From NCBI GenBank assembly GCA_964355795.1, contig CAYHEQ010000009.1, positions 1 through 23,430 on the forward strand: a DNA stretch of 23,430 bases, written 5' to 3'. Position numbers and translations under genes: made by a program. The notes beneath the pieces are model-generated. The model saw only the letters and a program-made list of their open reading frames with translations. It ran no database searches and was not told the DNA's origin. Of the stretch, positions 12,389 through 21,800 are shown in pieces (the first letter of the stretch is position 1; every line of letters starts with the position of its first letter). Source of the stretch: CAYHEQ01 sp964355795. Lineage in GTDB: Bacteria; Patescibacteriota; JACPGU01.

Positions 12389-13417
12389 ATGACCACTCCG
12401 AAACAAATCATTACTTGGGATATTTCTTGGATGAGCATTATCCGCGTGCTCGTGGTGCTCGTCGGCTTCATCCTCATCGTTGATCTCCTGGATGTTTTCA
12501 TGACGCTTTTTGTCGTTGTTATTCTTCATGCCGCCCTCTCTCCCTTGGTGGACAAAATCAAGATTCGCTTCAATATCCCGCGAATAATGTCTATCTTGCT
12601 CATTTATTTGGGTATGGTCTTGGTCGTGGGCATGATCGGCTACTTGGTCATCCCGCCCGTCATTGATCAGGTGCAAAATCTGCCTTTGAAATTGGAAACT
12701 TATTCGGTCAAAATCAACGATCTCTTTGGTTCTTTCTCTGGTGAGAGCGCCCTGACTTCGCCTAGTTCTTTGCAGTCGGCGTCTTCCACCTTTGGCAATG
12801 TCGCCAGCACGATCTTCAAATCCGCCGGCAATGTCTTCGGCGGACTAACTACCGTTTTTTATATTTTAATTTTGACTTTGTTTTTGCTTCTGGAAGAAGA
12901 TGGCATTAGAAGGTTTTTCGTTTCTCTAATGCCTATCTCGGAAAAAGCCTATATCGTGGAAGTCAGCAAAAAAATCGGCGACAAAATGGGCGCTTGGGTC
13001 TTGGGACAATTAACTCTGATGGGCGTCATTGGTCTCATGACTACTATCGGACTTTTCGTTTTGAGAGTGGATTACGCTTTGACTCTCGGCGTTTTGGCGG
13101 GCCTCTTGGAAGTCATCCCGACTATCGGCCCAATCATTTCGGCTATCCCCGCGGTAGCCATCGCCTATCTGACTGGTTCGCCATGGTTAGCCTTTGCCGT
13201 GATGATTTTCTACATTATTATTCAACAATTGGAAAATCAAATCGTCGTGCCGAAAGTAATGCAAAAAGCTCTCGGTATCTCGCCTTTTGTCACCCTAGTA
13301 GCGCTCCTTATCGGTGGGAAATTGGCCGGCATCATGGGCGTCCTGCTCGCTGTCCCGGCAGTCGCCACCATCTCGGTGCTGACCAAAGAATATCCGACGA
13401 TTAAAAAGAAGCTGTAG
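12389..13417 (+). CDS. AI-2E family transporter (PF01594 permease)
   Basis: A 342-residue protein with about seven to eight TM helices in the usual AI-2E order. An N-terminal helix pair is followed by the FMTLFVVVILHAALSPLVDK segment, a soluble mid-domain (about 90-150, Ser-rich), and the C-terminal core with LAGLLEVIPTIGPIISAIPA and IIQQLENQIVVPKVM, the best conserved family signatures. Members include exporters and Na+/H+-type antiporters, so AI-2 transport should not be assumed. The ATG at 12389 is chosen over an upstream in-frame TTG (12323), because the extra 22 residues are encoded by the inverted repeat and are hydrophilic. No Shine-Dalgarno is seen. Confidence 0.88.
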   Translation: MTTPKQIITWDISWMSIIRVLVVLVGFILIVDLLDVFMTLFVVVILHAALSPLVDKIKIRFNIPRIMSILLIYLGMVLVVGMIGYLVIPPVIDQVQNLPLKLETYSVKINDLFGSFSGESALTSPSSLQSASSTFGNVASTIFKSAGNVFGGLTTVFYILILTLFLLLEEDGIRRFFVSLMPISEKAYIVEVSKKIGDKMGAWVLGQLTLMGVIGLMTTIGLFVLRVDYALTLGVLAGLLEVIPTIGPIISAIPAVAIAYLTGSPWLAFAVMIFYIIIQQLENQIVVPKVMQKALGISPFVTLVALLIGGKLAGIMGVLLAVPAVATISVLTKEYPTIKKKL

Positions 13418-13500
13418 ACGCGAATTACACGAATTGAAGCGAATTACTTAAATGAAATCAAAAAAATGCCCCCATGGTGAGGAGCATCTTTAGATTGCTG

Positions 13501-13567
13501 GCTATTTAGAAGCTCAACTCCCAAACGTGTCAAAATAGCTTCCGCATCAACAAGAATGTGCTATAAT
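13501..13567 (+). promoter_or_regulatory. Extended -10 promoter of hicBA with a flanking inverted repeat
   Basis: TATAAT (13562-13567) is preceded by TGC, an extended -10; the -35 position (TTCCGC, 13540-13545 approximately) is poor. Initiation near 13574 leaves at most about three bases before the hicB ATG at 13577, so the mRNA should be leaderless or nearly so. GCTATTT (13501-13507) and AAATAGC (13533-13539) form an inverted repeat next to the -35 and could be an operator for HicB autoregulation, as known for this family. The rest of 13418-13500 holds GCGAATTAC words and a weak hairpin. Confidence 0.5.
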
Positions 13568-13576
13568 AATGTTGTT

Positions 13577-13816
13577 ATGAAACAATTATCTTACAACTTA
13601 GTTTTTCGAGCCGAGCCAGAGGGAGGATTTACGGTTATCGTGCCGGCTTTGCCAGGATGTGTTACTTATGGCAAAGACCTTGATACCGCCAAAAAAATGG
13701 CAGAAGACGCTATCAGTGGCTATATCGCAAGCTTGGTCCAGCACAAAGAGCCAGTACCCTCTGATGACAATAGCTTTATCTCGTCCGTGCAAGTAGAGCC
13801 AGCCATCAGCCGATAA
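13577..13816 (+). CDS. hicB: HicB-family antitoxin
   Basis: A 79-residue protein with the degenerate RNase H-like HicB fold: YNLVFRAEPEGGFTVIVPALPGC is followed by YGKDLDTAKKMAEDAISGYIASL. It neutralises the HicA mRNA interferase and usually represses its own operon. No C-terminal DNA-binding domain is evident, so repression, if any, must use another surface or partner. The ATG at 13577 is chosen because the upstream GTG at 13556 lies inside the -10 region. The hicA reading frame begins 9 bases after the stop, so the order is antitoxin then toxin. Confidence 0.88.
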   Translation: MKQLSYNLVFRAEPEGGFTVIVPALPGCVTYGKDLDTAKKMAEDAISGYIASLVQHKEPVPSDDNSFISSVQVEPAISR

Positions 13817-13825
13817 TATTTTGCT

Positions 13826-14045
13826 ATGCCGAAGCTCCCTCGTCTAACCGCCAAGAAACTAATCAGTTTACTCAAACATAATGGCTTCCAGCTCGACTAT
13901 GTCACAGGAAGCCATTATGTTTTTTTATCATCCCAAAAAGGGGCAGAGAACCACCGTGCCCTTTCACACTAAAGACCTGCCTGTCGGAACTCTACATACC
14001 ATCCTCAAGCAAGCAGATTTATCGGCAGATGATTTGCGAAAATGA
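13826..14045 (+). pseudogene. hicA: HicA-family toxin, interrupted by a 1-base frameshift in a T7 run
   Basis: The start frame reads MPKLPRLTAKKLISLLKHNG, then the HicA active-site motif GSHYVF with its catalytic His, and runs off family at the T7 run 13920-13926, stopping soon after. In the next frame the sequence continues as YHPKKGQRTTVPFHTKDLP, then VGTLHTILKQADL, the normal C-terminal half of HicA, ending at TGA 14043-14045. Six T instead of seven would give an intact 72-residue protein, the normal length. HicA is a dsRBD-like ribosome-independent mRNA interferase. Possible causes are a true null allele, phase variation, transcriptional slippage at the homopolymer, or a sequencing error. 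Confidence 0.85.
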
Positions 14046-14108
14046 TATCGTAGTGCCGATAGCTGTTATCCGTAAGAGCCTGTTCAATATCTCGCTTTCC
14101 AATACAAA

Positions 14109-14177
14109 AGAGCAGGATTGTCGGCGAGAGGAGCGAAGACTGACGAGATATACCCAGAGGTATACCGATCCTGCTCT
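14109..14177 (-). terminator. Terminator of the 1426-residue surface protein gene, between convergent genes
   Basis: AGAGCAGGAT (14109-14118) pairs perfectly with ATCCTGCTCT (14168-14177), the latter overlapping the stop codon. On the minus strand the stem is followed by a T-rich tail (TTTGTATT). The loop holds a second hairpin TATACC/GGTATA (14149-14154, 14159-14164). ATATCTCG (14087-14094) can compete by pairing with CGAGATAT (14144-14151). It may stop transcription from both sides. Confidence 0.6.
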
Positions 14178-17100
14178 ACCGCAAGGAATTGATATATTTC
14201 CTCGTCGCGGGGCCGAAAACGCCCGTACCCTTGGTATAGCCTAGAGGAGAGAGGATTTCTCCGGCGTGAGCTTCTTGATATCTGGCCACCGCTTTGGCGG
14301 TGAGCGCGCCGTAATACTGCGTTTCGTTGCCGGGAGAGCCAGAACCATTATCGGCTATTGTGAACCCATTTTTATTCAAGAATATCTGCAAGGACTTGAC
14401 CTCCACGCCATTGGAACCGATTCGCATATTGTTATTAAAAGAAATATTAGGAGTCACCACGACAGCCGGAGAAGTAGCGCTCTCTCCGCCAGACGGAGTA
14501 TTGCTTTGACCACCGCCACCAACGTCTGTTGATCCTTGCGTAGGACTAGGGCCGGAAACTGACTTTTGCGCGCCTTCCGTCACTTGCCTCGTTTCCAGAC
14601 GATAGGAAATAGTATCCTTAATAGCCACCGACATCGCTCCCTTGGTATTGTAGAATCTGACGTAAACACTGTATTCGCCCTCCAAACAAGCGCGCTGATT
14701 GATATTGGCTTTCCCAACCGTAACGGTGTCTTTTTCGTTGCAAAGAAGCCATTTTTTCTCTTTGGCCAATTTCGTTTTCACTGATTCTCTGAAGTCAGGG
14801 AAATTGGAAATCTCCATTTCGGCCGTATCGGTCGGCGCTACTAGACGGAGATTAACTTCCAGGCTGGTGGTATTGGTTTGATTGTCGTTAATATTTAGGG
14901 AAAAATTACCGGCAAAAGTCTCGGTGGTCTTTTTCTCCGGCGCGGAAACAGGGGACTCTGCTCCGCCACCCCCGCCTACTGATTCGGTAGGCGCCGTATA
15001 GGAAGGAGGCAGGGAAACAACGAAAGCCACCGCGCCAGAATTAGCCGTCGCCCAAGAACTCTCCAGCGAATTTTCATCAATAGCCTTCACTCGCCAATAG
15101 TAATTGTCTTCACCCAAAAATTGATTGGCGCTACCCGTCGTATAGGCACCATTGCCTGTCGCTTGCCCCACCGCAAAACTAGCGCTACCCTGCGCGTCCA
15201 TGGCCGAAGCATAATCAACGGCATTGGAGGAAAAATCGCTCACTTGGCCAATTTGAATACGATAACCGACCGTATCAGCCGTATCGCTATCGGCCAAAGC
15301 GAAAGTGAAACTCGGTCTAGTATCGTTGGTAGAATTGCCGGCGGTAGTAGCCACCGGTCCTAAAGAAGTAGGATCCGAAGGGGGTAGATTGAAGGCGATA
15401 GTGACGCTCGCTAGACTTGCCGTCGTGGCCGTATCGGTCGTCGCCAAGAAGGCTTTGTAGCGGAAATATCTCTGGCTGTCCGCCCCCGACCAGATATTTT
15501 CACTGCCAGCGGTAGTGTAATAAGTGTCGAGAAATCCGCCCGGCCCGCGATAAACATAGCTCCCGTCAGTCGTCGAGGTGGCCACTTGGAACAAAACTGT
15601 CGTCCCAGCCGGTGTCGTCACCGACCAAGAGAGATTGCCGTAAACTTGAGTGCTAGAGCCCGTGTCCATCGTGGCTGATTCCAAAGTGCCAGAAGCGTAA
15701 TAAACGGTCGAACCGCCGGTAAAATCATATTTAGCGCCAGATATCGCTCCGTTTGACCAAGCGAAATAGACCGCGTCACCTGTGCCGACAGCAATGGCTA
15801 CCTGATTGGCATTGGCCGTCGTGGAATCCATGGTCAAAGTCCCCCCGTCGCCCACCGCTGTATTGAGCGTCCCGGCCGTATTATAAACGCGAAGTTTGAT
15901 ATTGTTACTGGTGGCATATTGCGTCCAAGTAACATAAATATTGTCCGCCGAATCTATGGCGATAGAAGGATAAAGGTTCGCATTAGCTGAAGTGGCTAAG
16001 GTGATAGTCCCGCCCGTACCAAAAGCCGAAGAGACAGCGCCCGTGGCAGAAAATTTGGTCAAGAAAATTTTGTAGCTAGTCGGCGCGCCGAGATTGTCCA
16101 CATTGCCAGACACAAGATACACCCCTCCGGTAGAATCCAAAGCCAATCTAGCTTCGCGGTCAATACTGCCGACATTGTCGTAGCTAGCCACACCGGAAGA
16201 ACCGAAAGCGCTGTCTAGCGTCCCGGAAGAATTATATTTTTTGATTTTCACTCTAGCATCAGAAAAATTCAGCTCCCACTCCACGTAGCCGACATAAAGA
16301 TTGTTGGCAGAAGAAATAGTCAGCGTGGGGAAAGTGTCGGCCAAACTGCCGTTGGCCACCGTCAAAGTGCCAGAAGAGCCAAAAGCGGAAACAATAACGC
16401 CGACAGAAGAGTATTTCCTGATATAGACTGCGTAATCAGCGCCGTCCAGCGCTAAATCTTTGTAATAGGCGACGTAGATATTGTCAGAGGAATCCGTCCC
16501 CAGCCCCATTTCTATCGGTAGCTCATCGGACTCGCCCGCGCCGATTAAAATCCCCGCTTCCACTGTCAGCTCGCCGGAAGCGCCGAAGGTTGCGTCCAAC
16601 GCGCCGTCGTTGCTAAATTTTTTCACATAGGCGTCATAATTAGCGCCACCCCTATTGTCATACCAAGAGATATAAATATTGTCAGCGCTATCTAGTGTTA
16701 TCCGTGGCGCGCGCTGGGAACTGTTCGTCCCGGCAGAAGAAACCAAGACCTGCCCAGCGGTGCCGAATTCCGGAGAAGTAGTAACGCCATCGTAGAGAAA
16801 ACCGGTAGAAGAATATTTTTTCATATAAATATCGCCGTTGACGTCCGTGGTCATATTGCGCCAGACAAAATAAACATTGTTGTCAGAATCGGTGGCGGAA
16901 GCCGGATGTTCTTGACTGGCCGAAGTCGCGCTGATAGTTAAATCGGCGACGGTAGCCGGCGAATAAGTGGCGTATTGCGTGCCTGAAGAATTAAATTTCC
17001 TGATGTAGATATTGTATTTGACGCTACCCGTAGAACGGTCGTCAGAAGTAGCGATATAAACATCGCCACCGGTGTCGGTCATAATGGCGGGATAAAGCTG

Positions 17101-18456
17101 ATCGTTGCTATTATTAAAGACAGTCAGCTCGCCTGATGAACCGAAAGCGGTATTCAAAACACCTGAAGAATTAAATTTCTTGGCGTAAATACTGTAATCG
17201 GCGCCCCGATTGTCTTCCCATGCAATGTAGATATTTTCACTACCATCGGTCGCGATGACCGGCTTCCTCTGACTATTGGTGGCCTCCGAAACCGTCAATG
17301 TTCCACTAGCACCAAAAGTGATGGACAAGACTCCGGCGATCGAGAATTTCTTAGCGTAAAGATCGTCGTTGGCTCCGTCTCTCCAAACCACGTAACCGTT
17401 TTCGGAATTGCCGAAGACTACTTTTGGCTCGCGCAAAGATTGCGTGGAAGAGGCCATCTCCAAGATGCCACTGGTGCCGAAAGTGGAGTCTGCCACCCCA
17501 GAGGAATCGAATTTCCTCGCGTAAATTTTGTGCGGACCGGAGATATTTTCGTAGTAAAGAGCATACATATTGTCGCCACCGTTGACCACTAAATACGGAT
17601 CGCCCACAATATTTCCCGTGGAGACAGCGGTCAAAACACCATTAGTGGCATAGGTGGTATCTATGGCGCCGGCGGTAGTATATCTCTTGACGGTGATAGC
17701 CGTCGCGCCGGAAGCACCGTTGATGGCAACATAAAGTTTGCCCGCGCTATCAATAGAAGCGGAAAAAGAACGGTCGGTGGTATTAGTCTTGGTATCAGTC
17801 CCCACTGTCAATGTCCCACTCGCGCCGAAAGCGCCGTCCAAGACTCCGGCGGTCGAGAATTTCTTAGCGTAAACTGTTTTATTAGCCGTCAAAGCTACGC
17901 CCGCATCCCAAACGACATAGAGATTGCCGTTGGCATTATCCACTGCTAAGGCAGGAGTATTGGGCATAATCTCGCCGGCTACCGAGACGGAGGAAATGGT
18001 GAGGACGCCACTGGTGCCAAAAGTGGTATCCGGCGCGCCGGTGGAATCATATTTTTTTACCAAAATATCCCAGGTAGAACCGGCGTGGAAATAAGCGACA
18101 TAAGCATTATTCAAAGAATCGTGGATAGTGGCGGGACTGTAACTGGCGTAAAGATCGCTTACCGCCACCCCCACCTCGCCAGCGGAAGTAGTGCCGAGGG
18201 ATTGTTGCGCGAAAGCGGTGGTCATGGTCGCCAGCTTCACTTCCCCGCCGGAAACATTAGTGACCGCTGTCTGCGTTACAACACCAGCGGAGAAATCCTC
18301 CACGCTGGTGTGAGTCAGAGAATTAACGGCATAAGTTAGAGGCACCAAAAGAGCCAAAAGCACTATTTGGAGAACCAAGACGGCCATCCAAAAAAAAGAA
18401 ATTTGATTGGGTTTGTCTTTGAGAGAAGAGAAAAATAGTTTTTTATTTTTTGGCAT
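14176..18456 (-). CDS. Giant surface protein with delta-60-like repeats and C-terminal peptidoglycan-binding domain
   Basis: A 1426-residue secreted protein. The lysine-rich N-terminus (MPKNKK) and a hydrophobic helix at about 22-44 form a signal peptide or signal anchor. Residues about 110-870 hold roughly 13 repeats of 60-66 residues with the pattern IYVAW-DxRG-YxIYxKKF-S-G-(13)-FGxSGxLTV. This is the delta-60 repeat type, which probably folds as beta-propeller blades. A beta-rich module follows (about 915-1130, including PPSDPTSLGPV and a fibronectin-like stretch), then Gly/Ser linkers, another beta domain (about 1170-1290), and a peptidoglycan-binding domain 1 (PF01471-like) at about 1345-1426, with NGVEVKSLQIFLNKNGF and TAKAVARYQEAH. 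The protein is probably held to the wall at its C-terminus and exposes the propeller for adhesion. It is co-oriented with the upstream 46-residue TM protein. Confidence 0.85.
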   Translation of the reverse strand: MPKNKKLFFSSLKDKPNQISFFWMAVLVLQIVLLALLVPLTYAVNSLTHTSVEDFSAGVVTQTAVTNVSGGEVKLATMTTAFAQQSLGTTSAGEVGVAVSDLYASYSPATIHDSLNNAYVAYFHAGSTWDILVKKYDSTGAPDTTFGTSGVLTISSVSVAGEIMPNTPALAVDNANGNLYVVWDAGVALTANKTVYAKKFSTAGVLDGAFGASGTLTVGTDTKTNTTDRSFSASIDSAGKLYVAINGASGATAITVKRYTTAGAIDTTYATNGVLTAVSTGNIVGDPYLVVNGGDNMYALYYENISGPHKIYARKFDSSGVADSTFGTSGILEMASSTQSLREPKVVFGNSENGYVVWRDGANDDLYAKKFSIAGVLSITFGASGTLTVSEATNSQRKPVIATDGSENIYIAWEDNRGADYSIYAKKFNSSGVLNTAFGSSGELTVFNNSNDQLYPAIMTDTGGDVYIATSDDRSTGSVKYNIYIRKFNSSGTQYATYSPATVADLTISATSASQEHPASATDSDNNVYFVWRNMTTDVNGDIYMKKYSSTGFLYDGVTTSPEFGTAGQVLVSSAGTNSSQRAPRITLDSADNIYISWYDNRGGANYDAYVKKFSNDGALDATFGASGELTVEAGILIGAGESDELPIEMGLGTDSSDNIYVAYYKDLALDGADYAVYIRKYSSVGVIVSAFGSSGTLTVANGSLADTFPTLTISSANNLYVGYVEWELNFSDARVKIKKYNSSGTLDSAFGSSGVASYDNVGSIDREARLALDSTGGVYLVSGNVDNLGAPTSYKIFLTKFSATGAVSSAFGTGGTITLATSANANLYPSIAIDSADNIYVTWTQYATSNNIKLRVYNTAGTLNTAVGDGGTLTMDSTTANANQVAIAVGTGDAVYFAWSNGAISGAKYDFTGGSTVYYASGTLESATMDTGSSTQVYGNLSWSVTTPAGTTVLFQVATSTTDGSYVYRGPGGFLDTYYTTAGSENIWSGADSQRYFRYKAFLATTDTATTASLASVTIAFNLPPSDPTSLGPVATTAGNSTNDTRPSFTFALADSDTADTVGYRIQIGQVSDFSSNAVDYASAMDAQGSASFAVGQATGNGAYTTGSANQFLGEDNYYWRVKAIDENSLESSWATANSGAVAFVVSLPPSYTAPTESVGGGGGAESPVSAPEKKTTETFAGNFSLNINDNQTNTTSLEVNLRLVAPTDTAEMEISNFPDFRESVKTKLAKEKKWLLCNEKDTVTVGKANINQRACLEGEYSVYVRFYNTKGAMSVAIKDTISYRLETRQVTEGAQKSVSGPSPTQGSTDVGGGGQSNTPSGGESATSPAVVVTPNISFNNNMRIGSNGVEVKSLQIFLNKNGFTIADNGSGSPGNETQYYGALTAKAVARYQEAHAGEILSPLGYTKGTGVFGPATRKYINSLR

Positions 18457-18496
18457 AAATTTTCAATAAGTATTGTAAATGTTGCTTCAATCAGTT

Positions 18497-18561
18497 CCGT
18501 AGGGGTAGGGGCAGAGCTTGCCTCTGCCCAAAAAGGGCAACCGCAAGGGTTGCCCCTACGG
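18497..18561. repeat. Cruciform-type dispersed repeat (GTAGGGGC... type)
   Basis: An outer 9-bp stem CCGTAGGGG (18497-18505) with CCCCTACGG (18553-18561) encloses two hairpins, GGGCAGAG/CTCTGCCC (18509-18516, 18522-18529) and GGGCAACC/GGTTGCCC (18535-18542, 18548-18555). Elements with this GTAGGGGCAACC...GGTTGCCCCTAC design are widespread in unrelated bacteria. It lies in the 136-base gap between the 46-residue TM protein gene and the surface protein gene. Confidence 0.8.
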
Positions 18562-18592
18562 CATACAACCATTAGCGTAATACAATTCGTGT

Positions 18593-18733
18593 CTAAAAAA
18601 ATTTCCAGAAGAATAAACCCAAAATAATAATTTGTAAGAAAAGCACGACCAAGGCCGTCCAATAAATTCTTACAAAACATGTATCGCTGACACAAAAAAC
18701 ACCGTCTTTTGTTTTCTTTTTTTGTTTTGGCAT
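18593..18733 (-). CDS. 46-residue single-TM protein resembling the N-terminus of the neighbouring surface protein
   Basis: A short reading frame with a lysine-rich start (MPKQKKKTK), two cysteines (C14, C19) and one strong TM helix (about 24-42, WTALVVLFLQIIILGLF), ending WKFF. Its start and helix resemble those of the downstream 1426-residue protein (MPKNKK, later WMAVLVLQIVLLALL), suggesting a common origin. A good promoter lies at 18766-18793, so the frame would be the first gene of that transcript. There is no Shine-Dalgarno. It could be a real small membrane protein, perhaps an anchor or assembly partner of the surface protein, or the remnant of a duplicated surface protein gene. Confidence 0.5.
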   Translation of the reverse strand: MPKQKKKTKDGVFCVSDTCFVRIYWTALVVLFLQIIILGLFFWKFF

Positions 18734-18765
18734 AGAACAAAGATTACTTTTAAGCTGTTGTTTTT

Positions 18766-18793
18766 ATTATAGCACCATTGTTTTCCATAACAA
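18766..18793 (-). promoter_or_regulatory. Promoter of the 46-residue protein / surface protein operon
   Basis: On the minus strand TTGTTA (18793-18788), a 16-bp spacer, and TATAAT (18771-18766) preceded by TGC, an extended -10. This is the same TGCTATAAT form as in front of hicB. Transcription would start near 18759, leaving about 25 nt of leader. A CTAG-N7-CTAG sequence followed by six T just after the upstream surface gene stop (18806) could be a weak terminator for that gene. Confidence 0.6.
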
Positions 18794-18805
18794 GAGAGGA
18801 AAAAA

Positions 18806-21800
18806 CTAGCTTGCTACTAGCGTCAGCGTCATATCGATATTGTAACTGCCGTCGGTTTGCTCAAGTGGCACCGCTTGAGATAGCGACCCGGAAGTCAAAT
18901 CCCAATAACAACCAGTATCGGCCGTGCCATCGGCGGTAAGGATGGTCACGTCATCCGTCACGCCTTGATTAAACGAAGCGGAAGCGCCTTTGGCCACACC
19001 CGTAACGCTACACCCACCTTGGGGTGTCAAAGTGCCGGCGTTAGCATCAACCGTTAATTGCCCATCGGTGCAACCAGAGCCAGTCGGACTGTTGAAATCA
19101 AAAGTGAGCGCCCCCGTATCCCAGAGAGAAGCGACTCCGCCGGTGGCCGCCAAGGTCAAGGTCCAGATAGCACTGCCGGAAGTATTAGAAACGCGGATTT
19201 TTTCGCTAGCCGTGCCCAAAGTGCCTGTTGGCGTCTGACAGGAAAAACCTCTGGCAAAAGTCTGCATAGGGACAGAAGGGCTGGTCACCGAATCGCCGTT
19301 GGCGTCCACGATACCCACCGCCAGCGCGCCAAAATTCCAATTGGTATTGCCCGTTCCATCAAGATTTGACGAGGCGGTTGCGTCAATGGCGACACCGCCG
19401 GAAGCGTTGGAATCTTTCGGGTTGGTATTGTAAACTACGGGACTACCACTTGCGACCAGAAGCCAAGCGGTCGGCGAGGAGGAGGAACGAAGCTGGACGC
19501 GAGTGCCGGTGGCCTGACCGTTGACATTGAAGGTCGTAAAAGTATAGGTCGCCCCGGCCAAAAAGCGAATTTTCGTCGAGGCCGTCACCGCGTTGAAAGT
19601 GGTAGCGGTAGCGGAAGCGGAAAAAATAACCGAAGGCGAGGCATCAGGATCGGCGCCTTGATTATTGGTGATAGCCAAAGTCTTAAAAGCGGAAGTGGTC
19701 GTCATCGTCCCCACCAAAGTCTGCCCGGCAGAGGTGCCGGCTACCGTTACCGTTCCGTTGTTGTGAGAAAAAGTCCCGCTGTTGCTGTAATTGCCAGTCA
19801 TCGTCAGAGTTCCCGAAGTGGCGTTCAGGACTCCCGAGGAAGCAATAGTGATGGCGCCAACCGAGACCGTGGAGCCATTGAGCGTCACCGTCGAGCCTGC
19901 TTGAATGTCAAAACTGCCCGCGGTAATGCCGTGGTTGCTTCCCGTTGTGTCAAGAGTTGAGGTCGCCGAATTTTGACGCCGAACGGTAATCGCTGGTGAA
20001 CCCGTCAGAGCGCCCCCGAGATTAACTGTTAAAGCCAAAGCTGACCCGGCGTCGGGATTGATGTCCAAAGCGTTATTGACCGCTAAGGCTCCCGCGAAAG
20101 TGTAGGCCTTGCCGATCGTGACCACCGTCGGGCTAAAAGTCAGATTATAGTAAGTCGTAGCCGGAATATTGAAAGAGGCGTTACCGGTGAAAACCACGGT
20201 GCTGGTGGAATAGGTGAAAGCGCCGGTAGTGATGAAAGGCGTGGTCGCGCCGGTCAGAGTAATGGTATTCGTCCCGTTAGCGTTCAAAGTGGCGTTGGTG
20301 GTGATATTGATGGAAGTCGCCTTAATTGAAGAACCGAGCTGAATGGTTTTGGCTAAAGTGGCGTTGCCGATAGTGATATCGCCCAAGTCTTGTTTGGTCG
20401 TATTGTTGTCGGTCAAAGTTTTAGTGTTAATCGCGCCGGACAAAGTAATGGTTCCGCCCTTGGTGAAAGTCATCTGATTGGAACAGGTGGTCGCGCAGAG
20501 GGTCAGATTGCCCGTCACATTCACCGCGGGGGAATTAGTCGTCGCCGTGATAACGGTGGAAGCCGGATTGGTATTGCCACCCAAGTCCAAATTGTTATTG
20601 ACGGTAAATGTCCCCGCGCCCAAGGTATGAGTAGTTGCACCACCCGGGAAAATCTGCAAATTGTAATAGGTGGTCGCCAAGATATTGGTCGCGCCGTTGC
20701 CGGTGAATTGGAAGGTGGAAGTATTGGCCGTGAAAGTACCAGTTTTGACGAAAGGATCGGTCGTCCCGGAAAGAGTCCATATTTTACTCCCCGCGTCCAG
20801 AGTATGGGTCGCGTCAATGATAAGAACGGAGGAAGCCGTTATCCCGCCACTGCCGGTAGCGGTTGTGGTCGCGCCATCAGTTCCTTCGCCAAAATTCAGC
20901 GAAGAAAAACTCCAAGCCGTCGCCCCGCCAAACCCCGTGCCGGAAGCGCTGGTTACTTTGAAAGTGCCACCGGTGAGCGTTATCGCGCCGTCACCAGTAG
21001 CGTCTCCACCAGCCACGGTGATATTTTGCGAACCGAGCAAAGTGCCGGCCGTCATCGTCAAATCACCATTCAAATTGACGGCGGATCCCGGCGTCCATTC
21101 GCCACCGGAACCATTGAAGGTAATATTATTGAAAGAGTTGCCACCCGTCATCGCGCCGGAGAGAGTCTCGCCGGAGCTAACCGAGATGAAAGTAACGGTG
21201 CCAGAGTTGGCGGTAAAGACGCCGTTGTTTGTCCAAGAACCACCTACCGAAATCGGGTAATTAGAGCCGGAAACAGTGTCCAAAGTGCCGGCCGTAATCG
21301 TCAAATCTCCGCCCCCATTGGCGGTATCGGTAGTTATCCCGCTGGTCGTCAGGGAAAAAGTGTTGGAAGTTTTATTGAAAATAATATGGTGGTAGGTGGT
21401 GGAGGTAACGGTCACACCAGTCGTGGAAGCGGGCGCGTATTCAATAGTGGAAGTCGCCGGTGTAAAAGTACCGGAAACGGTAAAAGGCGCGCCGTTAGCG
21501 GTTAAAGTCGCGGTGTAGGCGCCCGGTTCAAAGAAGGCCGAAGCGGTGATATTAATGGAAGTAGCTTTGATATTGGAGCCGAGCTGAATATGTTTGGCGG
21601 TAGCGCCATTGCCGATAGCAAGCAAACCCAAGTCTTGCTTGGTCGTGTTGTTGTCGGTAATCGTTTTGGTATTGGCCGTGCCGTTTAGGGTGATTGTATT
21701 GGAGGATTTGGTGAAAGTCATTTGGTTGGAACAAGTGGACGCGCAGACCACAAGATTGCCGGTCAAACCAATGGTTGGGTTGTTCGATCCGGCTGTGACG

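Noticed and set aside
11839..12676. Minus-strand ORFs of 220 and 121 codons over L25 and the permease start
   Set aside because: They are antisense to rplY and the AI-2E gene. The Ser-rich or His/Asp-rich composition reflects the Glu/Lys-rich tail and the repeat on the other strand.
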